Shown: positions 36,693 to 48,500, counted from the stretch's first letter. The stretch is 64,000 nucleotides of DNA from Ramazzottius varieornatus (GCA_001949185.1 BDGG01000003.1:1755270-1819269), one strand, 5' to 3'. Made by a program: numbers and translations. The notes: generated by a model from the sequence alone, not told the origin.

Positions 36693-37790
36693 CAAGACGG
36701 ACATGATAAGACTACTCTACCTAGTCTGATTATGTGTATATTTTGTTCAATCACTTCGTCACCGTGCCGTGAGTTTTTAGTTGATCGTCATGGTATAGTG
36801 TAAGTTAACTCAGTTCGTTCTGCGGGCTGTTGTTCGAGTAGCATTTGTGGGGCTTATCGTTTTATCTTTTTTTATTTTACTGCAGCAGCGGCCATGGTTT
36901 CAGAATTACCTTGGCAGGTCTTCTTATATCAAAGCATACCATCTTTGCCTAATCTCGTGTAAAGTACGGCACCTCAAACTCTCAGTGTAAAGGATCCAGC
37001 TGCGATGTGTTGGTCCACTGCACCAAAAGTTGTTGTGCTGATTTTTGCGAAAACGTGCTGAGTATCTAAGGGCCGTCTGGACGAGACTGGAACCAAAGCG
37101 TAGGAAGGAAGGAGCACTGTGTCAGTCACTCGACAGGTAGACCACTTGGGCTCGCTGTTTGAAATCTTTTCTTAGAAGAAGTAATCCACTTAAGATGTTG
37201 TACAGTTTGCCCAGCTAGAATTTTTTCGTGGATCGACACAGCTGGGACTCTGGGAGCCTGCTTTGACCCTGGCCAGGTGTGTGCCGGCTACCTTTGACGA
37301 ACCCTCGAAGTGAATGGCATCCTTCCGAGTTTCTTGGTGCGATATGCGTCATTACTAATATAATATTAGTAATATTCAAACCGCTCGGAGCCGACCTATT
37401 TCGCATTGTTGGCTCGCAAGCCTACGACGCACACGCCCCAGCTGGTCCTCCCATTGGGATACCTGGATCGTCGTGGAAAACACCTGTGGCGTGCTGACAA
37501 CGTGCCGTACTCTGGCTTCGACCCAATGGGGCCTGCTCATTCGGCGAGCCACCGGCAAGGTCGATTTTTTTCTTCCTGTTGACATCTTCCCTCTGTGAAT
37601 TTAAAGGCAAGAAACAGCGCTCTCTTTCAGACGACCAGTGTGAGTTTGGAGGTACCCGGAACCATTAATTCACATGACAGTGCCTTTGTAGACTTCTAGA
37701 TCAGCATCTTCGTTTAGTACACTCGATTCTTCTTGAGTAGTTTATTGGTCAGCTCTTCCCTCAGCTTTGCGAGTGTGGAACTGCAAAACT
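36693..37790. other. Intergenic, no gene recognised
   Basis: About 1.1 kb. It contains a perfect 10-bp palindrome with a 3-nt centre (attactaata taa tattagtaat, about 37351-37373). Short open frames around it look incidental. Confidence 0.5.
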
Positions 37791-38365
37791 ATGGTCAGCG
37801 GCGGAAGGAAGGCTGCACTGCTCCTAACCTGTATGACAATCCTGGGGAACCCGGAATGGGTTTATTCAGCACATCCCGGAACATACCTGGTAATGCTTCC
37901 AAAGACTCTTCGACCATCTACGCCAAGGGAGAACCTGCCCCCAATGGAAAGGGGCATCGCTCTGCAAGGTTCTCCGGCTCCCTTTCGCATCCCGACCACG
38001 AATCCAAAGGTTAACTCTAAACGTGTACATGTGTGTAAAAATCTGGCGCGTCTACGGTTGAGAACCATGACGCGTTTTCTTATTGAACGTAGTTTGTTCT
38101 ATCCGTGTTTCCGCCGAACGACCTGAAAAACCAACTCCATCAGAACGGAAACCCGGATGCTCGTGTGCGGTTCCACATCCGCTCGTCTCCCGTGATCCTA
38201 GATCCTTCCGAACTCTCAATGACAACGACAAATTCGCCACTCATCTCACAGATTATCGCATCGCGCCTCATCGATTGCTTGCGGGTTCGATGCTCCATCG
38301 CCTTCGACCAGAAGTCTTCGCCGTGCAAGAAACTGAATAATGCCATAAGCAGTATCGCACGATAG
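37791..38365 (+). CDS. Orphan two-exon protein with signal peptide (candidate)
   Basis: Not recognised. Exons 37791-38009 and 38093-38365 join in phase (donor gttaac, acceptor gaacgtag) to give 163 aa. The start follows a polypyrimidine-cag acceptor by about 30 nt, so a 5' non-coding exon is likely. Residues 6-25 (RKAALLLTCMTILGNPEWVY) look like a signal peptide. The mature part is rich in Pro, Asn, Arg and Ser (TPRENLPPMERG, NQLHQNGNPDARVRFHIRSS), with two cysteines (LIDCLRVRCSIAF) and a third near the end. Function unknown; a secreted peptide or protein is an inference. Its 3' end lies only 80 bp from the pogo-like transposon. Confidence 0.42.
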
Positions 38366-38445
38366 AAGCAGCTCTACTATTGAATGGTGCAACCTTGAAA
38401 TAGTATTCATTAGACTATAATTATATTCCTAAACACTCGTAAAGG

Positions 38446-40083
38446 TACCGTATTCCCCCGATATCTTCGCGAAGCTACGTACGTACAGACTGCCCGCAAG
38501 TAAAAACGGACCGCCTGGGCCATACAACTGATTGTTTGATCAGCATTTTCGCGAGAAAACTGATGAATAAGTTTCCCAACAAGTTTTCGGACGAAGAAGA
38601 TACCAGTGAGAGATTTTGTGTGGACTTTGGTGTTTTGGTCTTGAACGCTAGAGATGGGGAGACCACATGCTGTGTAAAGAGTCAGCGAAGCACGGAGGAA
38701 TTTGAGCGGACAGGAACAGAGTGGGAAGTCGGTGAATGCGTTCGCGAAACTGGTTACAATTAGCGGAAGGCACGTTCAAAAGCCAAAGAAAGCCAGTCTT
38801 CGAAGACGTTGAGAGACGGGCTTACACGGAGTTTGTAAGGAAAAGAAACGTTGGGCTTCCGGTCCGCGACACCGACATTCGTATCTGGGCAGTGCAGTCT
38901 GCAAAATCCTCAACTTGAAAGCCGACTTGAAAGCCTCCAACGGATGGCTTTATCGAATGAAGAAGAAGTACCGTTCGACCTACAGAGCAACAACAAAAGT
39001 GGGAAGAAAGACCAAACCTTCGGCTGAAGATGAGGTAAGACAGCCTCTGATTTTCCGCCTAAAATTCTTGGTGTTTCCTCCCAGCCCTGCTTAAAGATTT
39101 GTCATACGCTGAACCGGTATTCCTTTCGACAGAAAGAGGAGCACGAGTTCATGGAACGCATTGAAGAAATCGTCACGCTAGAGAACACTTACGTAAGCAG
39201 AAGCATAAATTTTGATCAGACTAGCGTTTTACTGCAAAACACGGGTAAAACTCTGTCGCTGATTGGTGGAAAGCAGGTGATTGTGTCAGTCATCGGGTGA
39301 GAGAGAAAGATTTACGGTGGGACTTGTCGTAGCTGGCGATGGGCAAAAGTTTCCTACTGCTATAGTCTTCAAAGGGGGAGAGAAGACCGGAAAGTTGTCG
39401 GGAAGGATCGTAAACAAGTTGATAATACCGGAAAACGTCATCGTGTACAGTACACGAACGGCGTGGTGGAACTCTCGTCTAGATTTGGAATGGATCGACG
39501 GTTTGTTTGATGGCAAAGACCCAGATTTCTTGTTCCTTCTTCGTGATAATTTTCCTGGACATCTGAAGTTCGAAAAAAAGTTGGAAAAAAATGAAAGTGC
39601 ACCAAGTCTTCATCCCGAAGGGGCTGACTGGCAAGTATCAACTACTTGACGCTGGTGTTGATGCGCCCTTCAAAGCACTGATGAAGAAGGCATATCATGA
39701 ATGGAGGAAAGTCAGGACTGATGCGACAAGCAAACGATATTTGAATAAACCATCTCGACAGGACTTCATAAACTTCGTTTCCGAAGCTTGGAGCCAAAAT
39801 ACCCCTGAAACGATCGAGAACGCCTTGGTAGGAGCTCAAATCCTTCCTGAACCAACGTAAGAGTTGGCTTCCAAGGTTTTCTTGAAGAAGACGAAAGAAA
39901 CATTTTAGAGTATAGCTTTAGCTGTCGAGGGAGGTTCTGATGAAGAAGCGGCAGATGACTCTTCTCTGGAATACGGCTTCTCGAGTGATTGTTGGTTAAC
40001 TGAAATTGGGTAAATCTGCCCCCTGGTGGTTAAAATTCCTGAAGTGTGACGTAGCTTCGCGAAAATATCGGGGGAATACAGTA
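38446..40083 (+). mobile_element. pogo/Tigger-like (Tc1/mariner superfamily) transposon, decayed
   Basis: A 1.64-kb element bounded by TA dinucleotides. The inverted repeats are at least 33 bp and differ at about two positions: CCGTATTCCCCCGATATCTT followed by CGCGAAGCTACGT on the left, and CTGTATTCCCCCGATATTTT followed by the same 13 bases on the right. Inside, on the plus strand, is a CENP-B-type helix-turn-helix (FVRKRNVGLPVRDTDIRIWA ... ASNGWLYRMKKK, about 38820-38970). A DDE transposase core follows, with NFDQTSV (first Asp, about 39214), LRDNFPGHL (second Asp, about 39540) and YQLLDAGVDAPFK (third Asp, about 39650). At least three frame changes break the reading frame, including one near 39295, so it is not functional as it stands. 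An internal intron cannot be ruled out for one of them. Confidence 0.9.
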
Positions 40084-40609
40084 GTTCGTTATTGCTCGCG
40101 CCGCTCATCTGAACTTTCGGATATATATGCGCGAAGTTGTTTGGTGATGGCTGGCCGAGTATTTCCTACATATTTTCCATAGAAGAGTATTTCCTTTATT
40201 CCTTCGGAATTCACATCTGCGAAGTTTGCGAAAGTGACCAGAAAAAATTGGTGAATTCTGAAGAGCTCGGCGACCTCAGTAAGGGTTTGGTATGGGCGCG
40301 GACGCGTCATGTAATGCATAGCATAACTAATCCAATACATGGACGCAGCCAACAGCAATTTATGGTACCCTTACGTCACAGTTGACAACAGGACAAGGTT
40401 AACGAGTCGATTTAACAAGCGGACACGTCGTGACGTCAGCCAGCGGATCCGTGTTCAAGACCAAGTTTCGTGGTCGTTTGAGAAACAGACAGCAGAAAAT
40501 TCATTATATTTCATGGACAAAGACGGCAGAGCTCCATGTTGATCAATGGCGAATTTTAGTCATTACCACTCAGTCCAGCTGTACTAATCTTCATGTTTCT
40601 TCGGGGAAT
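40084..40609. other. Upstream region of CNOT6
   Basis: About 530 bp between the transposon end and the CNOT6 start. No gene recognised. Confidence 0.45.
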
Positions 40610-43445
40610 ATGTACGCGGCTTACGAGTATCATCATAACACGAACCTGAGTTTGCAGCACGACCACAACCAGCAGCTCAGTAGTTCTTCGGAGATTGAGG
40701 CTGAGATCTACAATGCTGCGCCAGTAGGCAACGATTCCAATGCGCGATCATCTCGAGGAAACGAAAACTCCCGTCATCGCTCTCAAGGCCACAACGGCAG
40801 CGCCAGCAGGAGGAATGCGCCTAGCCAATCGCATACACCTTCGGCGGAAGAACGAGCACGGGCAGGTGTGGGAAGCAATGGCGTCGTCAGCTGGGATGTG
40901 CTGGAGATTACAGGTGAATATTATCACTATGGTTTCGTTCGAAATTTATGATCTTGCAAAGGGGCGGAGTCACTGGTGCGCAGCTATTGCGCATGCTGGA
41001 AGTGCATTTCACTTGCGTACGTTCTTTATTGTGATGTCAGTCGGATGGGCGCAGAGTTGCGCATAACTGGCCAATCAGAAAAAGTAGTCTGCGTTCAGCC
41101 GTTTTTCGGTCACTCTGCTTTGATTGAACAGTGGCATCAAAGCAGGATTTGAGAACGAGTTGGCCATTTTGCTCAGTCTGGTTGTCCTTGTCAACAAGCC
41201 TATGAAGTTTAATTGTTAAGCTAAATAGGTCCATGTCCAACCGTTCATGTGTGCTGTTGCAGGTGGCGTACGGAATATGAGTCGGTCCCTCTTCGCCATG
41301 ACACATTTAGGGGCACTATACATGGCGAACAACCAAATCTCGCGAATTCCTGCTGGTATCGCCAGACTCCGCAACCTCACCATCCTGGATCTCTCCAACA
41401 ACCGTCTCAGAGTGCTTCCTCCCGAAATCGGTGTCTTGCTGCAGCTGAAACACCTGTACTTACAGCAGAACTTTCTCCGCACGCTTCCGTTCGAGATAGG
41501 TCGTCTGTATAAACTATCCACCCTAGGTACATACATTCTGCGAAAACTTCCCTTACGTTCCTCAGAACTTAACGATCCATTATTTGATTAATATATATCG
41601 ATGTAATTTTCTAGCGCTGGATGGAAATCCACTGCTGAACGAAATCTTCGAAGTCTACCAAGAATACGGTCTGGAGAAGTTCTTGGTGTTCCTCTTGGAG
41701 CAACTGAACTTCGACTCTCCTCCACCACCCAACCGGACAATGGTTACCTCTTCAGAAGACAGCACGTTCTCGCCCTACCACGAAGGTCGTCTTCGTATCA
41801 CGGTGCTGTGTTACAACGTCCTGTGTGGACAGTATTGTTCCCGTGCGCAGTACGGCTATTGTCCCCAGTGGGCGCTAGAGTGGGACTACCGACGGAAAGG
41901 CATCATGACGGAAATCAACCGGCACAACAGTGATCTCATCTGTCTCCAGGAAGTGGAAACCGAGCAATACTACTCATTTTTCGTTCCCAAGCTGCGCCAG
42001 CACGGCATCGAAGGCTGCTTCGTGCCCAAATCACGGGCCAAAACTATGCATAATCTGGAGCGATCTCACGTCGATGGCTGTGCCATCTTTTATAATACTG
42101 CCAAATTTGAGTTTATCGAAGATTATTCCATTGAATTCAGCCATTTGGCCATGTCTTACGCCCACAGCGACGGATGCGTTTCCGAAGGTTAATAAGAATA
42201 TCTTTCGTGATAATTCGCAGTCCTCCAATTCGGCTTCAACCAGATCGTTTTCCAAGTGGCGTGCTTTTTCACGGAATCACTATGGACATGTGCGCCACGG
42301 GATACGATGATACGTTCAGTTATTTGCTCGCGTCCCGTATATGCCCGCTTTTTTCCTGAACGTATTTCAAATGTCTGTAGTATCCGCATTGTTTATACTA
42401 CAAGATTTTGGTTTTTTTGTAGCGTCGGAAAATATGTTGAATCGAGTCATGCCGAAAGACAACGTCGGCCTCGTCGCGCTGCTCCGCATCAAGAACTCTT
42501 CCGGTCCCTCCACCGACCATCCGGCTGAGAACGGCACAGAAGAGAACGGCGAGAAGAAGACCCAAGATCAGTACATCCTCGTCGTCAACGTGCATGTTCA
42601 CTGGGATCCTGAATACTGTGATGTCAAGCTGATCCAGTGCATCATGTTGTCTTCTCGTCTACGCGACATTGCCAACAACGTCTCCAAGCGGTACTACGGG
42701 CTGACTACACCGGACCCCACAAAGGTGCCCATCATCTTCACCGGCGATATGAACTCTCTGCCAGACTCTGGAGTCCTCGAATTCTTCCTCAAAGGCGAGA
42801 TACCGTACACCCACAAAGATTTCAGGTACTTTGGCCGGACGAGGAAAGCGGGCGAATCGGCCACCCCTTGAATTATTACGCTACAATGGTGAATATGGGG
42901 TGGCCGACTTAGTCATTGTGGTCGACTAGGCACCTCTGCCGTATACCGTTCGGGATCGATTTCAGCTTCTGATTTTCGTTTCACGCTTCTTTTTCAGAGG
43001 TATCCAGTACAAGCCATGTATCGCACGGTACTCTGCCGTCGACAAGGACCTCGACTACATCTCGCACGGTCTGCAGATGGGGAACCCTTATCAGAACGTT
43101 CCGCTGCACCACACGAACTACACGCTGGACTTCAAAGGTGTCATCGACTACATCCTGTACTCTCGAGCACACTTCAACTGCCTCGGGGTTCTGAATGCCC
43201 TGTCCAAAGACTGGTTGGAAGACTCGCGCATCGTGGGCTTCCCGCACCCGCACATCCCTTCTGACCACATTCCCATAGTGGCAGAGTTCGAGCTGGTTAG
43301 TGGAAGTAAAGTAACGTCGACGACGAGGACCAACGATCAACAATGCACACCGGAAAGAAACCACGGCTTTTCCGGCTTCCGCAATGGCTTCGACATCATC
43401 CGAAGTCCCAGTAAGACGGTGGTGCAGAATGGACAAGCACATTGA
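40610..43445 (+). CDS. CNOT6: CCR4-type deadenylase, CCR4-NOT catalytic subunit
   Basis: Mg-dependent poly(A) exonuclease of the CCR4-NOT complex, cytoplasmic mRNA decay. Five exons, 663 aa: 40610-40913, 41263-41526, 41615-42187, 42423-42825, 42998-43445. Residues 1-100 are a His/Asn/Ser/Arg-rich stretch. An LRR domain follows (GALYMANNQISRIPAGIARL, LTILDLSNNRLRVLPPEIGV) that binds CNOT1/CAF1. The EEP nuclease domain has LCYNVLCGQYC, the catalytic Glu of LICLQEVETEQY, VDGCAIFY, HVHWDPEYCDVKLIQ, GDMNSLPDSG, FKGVIDYILYS and PHPHIPSDHIPI. About 45 residues beyond the nuclease are not in the vertebrate protein. The first exon has a broken copy at 49.3-49.5 kb. Intron 3 carries a palindromic element. 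Confidence 0.96.
42230..42330. repeat. Intronic palindromic element, copy 9
   Basis: In CNOT6 intron 42188-42422. Left outer arm cagatcgttttcc, then AAGTGGCGTGC (42254) and CATGTGCGCCAC (42287). The right outer arm atacgatgatacg is weak. Confidence 0.83.
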
Positions 43446-43968
43446 AGGAAGCGAAGGAAAGACTCGTCTAATGATGATCTGGTTTTTAACTAAAAAATAT
43501 TTGTCGAAGATTAGTTGTTGAAGCACTGTTCTCTTTTCTTCCGCCGACTATTTTCTACACGGGACTGATATTCTTCTGGCAGTGTGGTTTCGGAGAAAGA
43601 TGGAGGAGCTCATCCTCTGGTTCCGTGCGAAGGTTTTTACCGCTTGTAAGATTACTGATTGATTATTTTGGGAATTCTCAGATTTCTCGAGTATTGGTTC
43701 GTTGAATGTATTTAAAAATATCATTATTATTGTTTTTACGACGTTTGCATGTTGTTATCTCTTGCTGGACACAGTCTTATGTTTCGATGCACCCTTTCAA
43801 GTTCTTTGGTCTTTTGACGTTTTGCCCGTAACAATGAAAAAAACCTGTGAATAGAACTCGGGGGAGCACGTATTAATATCAGTACGACAACAGTCTGGGA
43901 CCGTAGTGTCGGCCCAGTTTCAAGGAAGAACGCCGTAACAAGTCTTCCTCGGGCACTGGGAAAGCAAT

Positions 43969-44557
43969 TCAGCGAGGTTCTCGATCTCGGAAGTTGAACT
44001 GGTCAGCAAACCAGTAAGAGCCGTTCATCTGTCTCGAGATCATCGGACTCTCGTTTCGAAAGTCTTGTCCAGGATCAACGTAGTGTTGCGCTTGTTGGTC
44101 TGAGTACTGACGACCCATCTGGTGGTTCATGTTGGGTTCCTCGGGACGCGGCGTCACTGGGTCCAGGGCGAAGGTAACTCGTACTGGATTACGAGACTGG
44201 TACTCTAGATATTCCCTCCATTGTCGCATTTCAGCCATCATCTCATTGGCGAGCCGGAGGGAAATTTGCTGGGCAGCCATCGATTTCTCCAGCTCGTCCC
44301 TCATTACGATGCTAAAGAGAGAAACAAATCCGATGAAAGGCGCATGACATTTTTTCCCCAAAAGGCTCGAGTCAACAAAGTGCATGCTTACGAAGGAGAT
44401 CACCAGCCACGCGTTAGTATGCCTGCTTGACGCGGTACGATTCATAAAAGTAGATTATACGAAGAGGCACTTACAAAGATTGCTCCAGGTATCGAGCTCG
44501 CTCCAAATGCATGACGTCCCTTGTACGCCGATTCATCTGGTGCATACTGGATTTCAT
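43969..44557 (-). CDS. Uncharacterised coiled-coil protein
   Basis: Not recognised. Two exons, 44475-44557 and 43969-44311, join in phase with good gtaagt and tttag sites to give 141 aa. The N-terminal half is charged and helical (RRTRDVMHLERARYLEQSF, MRDELEKSMAAQQISLRLAN, MMAEMRQWREYLEYQ), compatible with a coiled coil. The rest is polar and Gln/Asn-rich and ends FADQFNFRDREPR*. The frame stays open upstream to an acceptor at 44607, so another 5' exon is possible and the start is uncertain. Confidence 0.5.
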
Positions 44558-44607
44558 CGTTGAGGCGACTCTTCCGACGGAGGGAATACCGTTTGTGGAC
44601 ACACACA

Positions 44608-45398
44608 CTGGAAGTCAAAGACGGCTGACACGAAGTAAATCAAGTAGTATCAATGAATCGCCTCAGGATGGTAAACAAAGCACATACTTTGCACATCAGA
44701 CCAGGACGGGACCACCGACTTAAGTCATGAAATGGCTTGCCAAACCAGGCTACTGAAGGCTAAATTTGGCAGGCCGATGCGTATCGCTTTACCGGTGGTG
44801 GCGTCCTGGTTATGCTGCACATAAGAAAGACGTTGTCAGCACATTAGCAAGAATTTGACGCTTAGACGAGAAAACGGCTTTGCGAGAAATCTTCCATGAC
44901 AAATCTGTCCGTCCACTTGATCAAACAAGATATCGGATCAAGTAAGAAAAAGGGAACAAGGTACTTGACAGACAGAACCGAAAGAACGATTGAAGGCAGT
45001 GATTTCAGGGAAAAGCTGGGAAGGAGTAGAAAGGGGCAGATGACAGCTGACCGCTGTCCATCAAGCGTGAGTAGTCTCTTGGAGAAATTAACATGAACTG
45101 TGTTATTTGGGGTTATTAAAAGAGAGCAAGGCGAGAAGTTTGTCCGAGCTTCAAAAGCTCGACATGCATACGTACGTTATCTTCTTCAACTGATTGGGGT
45201 TCTTCGTATCAGAGGGCCCCAGCAATTTTCCAGACATTGCATCGTCAAAACATACAAACATTTCAAACTCATAACGTGGTAAAGAAAGTGCAACAATCTC
45301 TCTGCGATGCCCTAAACACTTGAAGAAGAGGAGTCTAACGGCAGCAGGGTATACGGGCGCGTCAGAAAAATGAAAGGGTTTTTCGAAATTATCCGAGT
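44608..45398. other. Intergenic, no gene recognised
   Basis: A short open frame (44896-45096, plus) is Lys/Arg/Ser-rich with no recognisable domain. May hold a 5' exon of the coiled-coil gene. Confidence 0.45.
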
Positions 45399-45911
45399 TC
45401 ACTGCGGGGGGTCTTTGGTGGCTTCTCGCTTCAGGCATTCTTTTACAACAGCTTCCGGGAACTTGTCCTCATGTAGCTTTACACACGACAAACAGTATCT
45501 CTTATGGCAAAAGATGCTGCAGGAAGCATCCACGCATACAGTCTTCTCGCATTCATTGCATGTTCCGCCAAGGACCAGGAAGGGTACCAGACAGTTCTCA
45601 GGCTTTGTGTCTGCCGGTAGAAACGGGTTGTTCAGCATGAACACATCCTCCTTATATCTGCAAGCAAAGTCCCTATCTCTCTCGAATTCCACCCAGCGCC
45701 GCTCCATTAGCTGCATCTGTCATCGATAACTCATATCGAGCTCACTCGATTTATGCACTTACTCTAATTTGCTATCCCGCGCTCTGGAACCTTTTCCGTA
45801 GTGCGTGTAGAACTCATGCATACCACAAAGGTAGCATGTGAAGGACAGGTTCTCTCTCTTTCGGTTGACGACTTCCGTCACCATCTCTACAGATGTTTCG
45901 GCGGCTTCCAT
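45399..45911 (-). CDS. CDPF1: Cysteine-rich DPF-motif protein 1
   Basis: CDPF1 family: a conserved eukaryotic protein of unknown biochemical role with paired CxxC metal-binding motifs. Two exons, 45763-45911 and 45399-45657, 135 aa (human 118). The first CxxC is in FTCYLCGMHEF. The DPF-like motif is YKEDVFMLNNPFLPAD. The second part reads FLVLGGTCNECEKTVCVDAS, then CSIFCHKRYCLSCVKLHEDKFP, close to the human LVLGSRCSLCSRLVCVG and SKRFCLPCV blocks. The acceptor chosen (ctttgcttgcag) restores this alignment. A second acceptor 60 nt upstream would give a stop. Confidence 0.9.
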
Positions 45912-46608
45912 CGCTGTCCCCTCGAATACTTCAAGGTCCGCTGTAACTGGAGACAGTCGTCCTTCCTGATCTCTGGTTAGTCCTCATCCGTCGGCCTACA
46001 CACAAGGGTTACAGTGGAGCTGACTTGCGCTCCTTCGTTCTCGCTCCCGCGATTCTGCCTGGCCGCAGTTTCCCGTAGTCCCAGATGCCCAAACGTTTAC
46101 CTCCTGCGCTCGCTGAAAGGATGTCCGAGGCAATTTTCTTCGTGCTGTCCGCAGAAGCGTCGCGATGATCCGTTTCTGCGGAGATTTCGGAAAAGCGGAA
46201 TACATAACAATGATATAACAATCAGCACACAGTACGCAGGCAATGGGAATACGCGAACTCGAATGTTTGACAGCACTCGAGCCACACTCGTCCAGCCAAA
46301 ATCAAATGTCCCGATGACGTTTTTCAGCTCTGATTGGGGCAATCAACAAATCATGCGAGATTTAATCATTTAATTCGTTCAATCAGCGTTCCACATATTA
46401 GGGTGTTCATAGCAAGCCATGATACGTTTTGTCGAAACCACAACAAAGCAAGGACTTAATTTTAAATTTTCAGTTTGGCGATGCCAGATTGGCATTCCAT
46501 AATTCCGGTCAGCAAAATCTTCTTCCTCCAGATCGTCAGGACATCTGTTCTAAAAAGTCACTCGTAGTATCTTCACAGGTCTGAAAGTGGATCACGAGCA
46601 GGCCAAGA
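45912..46608. other. Intergenic, no gene recognised
   Basis: Divergent interval between CDPF1 (-) and FAM50 (+). A cttcacag acceptor about 34 bp before the FAM50 start suggests a non-coding 5' exon of FAM50 may lie here. Confidence 0.45.
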
Positions 46609-47619
46609 ATGACGGAATATCGAGGAGGACATCTGGAAGTTGGCCGAGCCATGCAGCTGATGAAGAAGCGCGAGAAGGAGAAAGAAGAAGTGGAGCATCG
46701 TAAGCGTAAGATGGCTGAAGATACCAAGATTGCTAACATCGACAACAAGTTCGCCGCTCACTACGACGCCATCGAACAACAACTCAAGACCAGCACGGTA
46801 GGTCTCGTCACCCTCGACGAGATGAAAGCCAAGCAAACGGACGTCATCGCTCAACGAGAACGCGAGTTGGCCCAGAAGCAAGAAGCTGAGCACAACGCTA
46901 AACAAGCTGAAGCTAAGAAGGTGGAAGAACTCCGCAGAAGCCAGCGCGACTCTTCGAAGCTGTCTTTCGCTGTCGACGATGGAGAGGACGAAGAAGAAGA
47001 GGCGCAGTCGGAAGCAAGTGGTGAATCGTACGAGCGGAAAAGAAGACGCATCGGAATGGATCCTTCCGTCGATACGAGCTTCCTTCCGGATAAGGATAAG
47101 GAAGACGAGGAGAAGAGGTTACGGGAGCAGTTACGGGTAGAATGGGTGGCGAAGCAAGAAGTATTGAAGCAAGAGCTGATGGAAGTGATTTACAGCTACT
47201 GGGACGGTGCAGGACATCGAAGAACGCAGTCTATAAGAAAAGGCAGCACTGTTCAACAGTTCCTCCAGAAATGCTTGGACTCTCTTCGGTCCGAGTTCAA
47301 CGAGTTGAGAGTGGCTACTGTGGACCAGTTGATGTATGTCAAGGAAGACATGATCATTCCGCAGCATTACTCTTTCTATGACTTGATTGTAACGAAAGCC
47401 AGGGGGAAGACTGGGCCGCTCTTTGAGTTTGATGTCCATGAGGATGTGAGGCTGCTGCATGATGCCACAAGGGAAAAGAACGAGTCGCATGCGGGGAAGG
47501 TTGTGCAACGGACGTGGTACGAAAGAAACAAGCACATCTTCCCAGCGAGCCGGTGGGAGCCTTACGACGCTGGAAAGAAATACGGCGATTTTGCGAAGAA
47601 TAAGACGGATGGCATGTGA
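46609..47619 (+). CDS. FAM50A: FAM50/XAP5 nuclear protein, intronless
   Basis: XAP5-family nuclear protein, associated with the spliceosome in vertebrates. Single open frame, 336 aa (human FAM50A 339). Aligns end to end: RAMQLMKKREKEKEE, STVGLVTLDEMKAKQ, DVDTSFLPDKDKE, YWDGAGHRRTQSIRKG, QFLQKCLDSLRSEF, KEDMIIPQHYSFYDLIVTKA and NKHIFPASRWEPYD. The middle is acidic/basic coiled coil. It is the only long intact family member here with no coding intron, although neighbours have 2-19 exons; an origin by retroposition is possible. Its last exon-sized segment has a broken copy at about 49.69-49.90 kb. Confidence 0.97.
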   Translation: MTEYRGGHLEVGRAMQLMKKREKEKEEVEHRKRKMAEDTKIANIDNKFAAHYDAIEQQLKTSTVGLVTLDEMKAKQTDVIAQRERELAQKQEAEHNAKQAEAKKVEELRRSQRDSSKLSFAVDDGEDEEEEAQSEASGESYERKRRRIGMDPSVDTSFLPDKDKEDEEKRLREQLRVEWVAKQEVLKQELMEVIYSYWDGAGHRRTQSIRKGSTVQQFLQKCLDSLRSEFNELRVATVDQLMYVKEDMIIPQHYSFYDLIVTKARGKTGPLFEFDVHEDVRLLHDATREKNESHAGKVVQRTWYERNKHIFPASRWEPYDAGKKYGDFAKNKTDGM

Positions 47620-48500
47620 TCGATTTACACAAGTGCACAAAAGGCACCCTTACTCCTGGTTACGTGGTCTAAAAGTGCCAATTAACGGTAATCCACGTAA
47701 CGTGACCACGAGTAGCGATGACAGTTTATGCACTGTGTTTTGCAGTAATAGAATCGGCTATAAACGCTGTTAACTCTGTTTTTTCCACCAGTAAGTTATT
47801 TGTCGTCAGTAAGAATTAAGAAATGTGAAGTCAGAACTATATAGCGTGACGCTGTGAAGTGTGACTTTGCTCTTAATCTCATGTCTCCTCAGATGTAATC
47901 CCATGGAGGATGTGGTCCCAAGATTCTTCCGCGTCAAATTCAGGAATACTCTTCACTGAACTCGTGTGGACGCTAGAATATTTTATCTGACTTTTTTATC
48001 TAATTGATTATGCAAATTATGCACGTATGCGGCGTGATTATACACTTCAGTAGCGCATCCGGAGAAATCCACCTTATTTCCACATACTAACTTAATCTTT
48101 GTACCATATTTTCAAAAGGTTCGTCAGTCGATTTATATGGCCTTTGGGTTTTCCGAGCGCGCAGCGGTCGGAAAACAATCTAGTGTAGCAAACATCGAGG
48201 AACACGATTCTGAGATGCATTTGACCTTCTGACCACTGGTCAAACGGCTACGTCAAAGAAAATCCAAAGGGGTTCGAGATTTTGACCGAAAAAGTTTTGG
48301 CGTCACAATGACGCCCTACAGCATAAAAGTGCATGCACAATCATTTTTCCACCAAACCTCCAGACCGGGGTGTTTGAGTTGTTGATCATCCCTGAATTTG
48401 GCTAGATTATTTTCTCAAAAGGGCGAGCAATTTTCTGAGACTTCGAGCCACGGCGAGGTACGGCAAACTTACCACACGATGCCCTTCAACATTCTCTACA
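47620..48500. other. Intergenic, no gene recognised
   Basis: Directly after FAM50 lies a small inverted repeat, gttacgtgg (47659) and ccacgtaac (about 47693). Nothing else recognised. Confidence 0.5.

Noticed and set aside
37279-37497. 72-aa plus-strand frame with a hydrophobic stretch
   Set aside because: The hydrophobic part comes from an AT-rich palindrome (attactaata...); no start context, splice support or conservation.
44896-45096. 66-aa basic plus-strand frame
   Set aside because: Low-complexity composition, no recognisable motif and no spliced partner.
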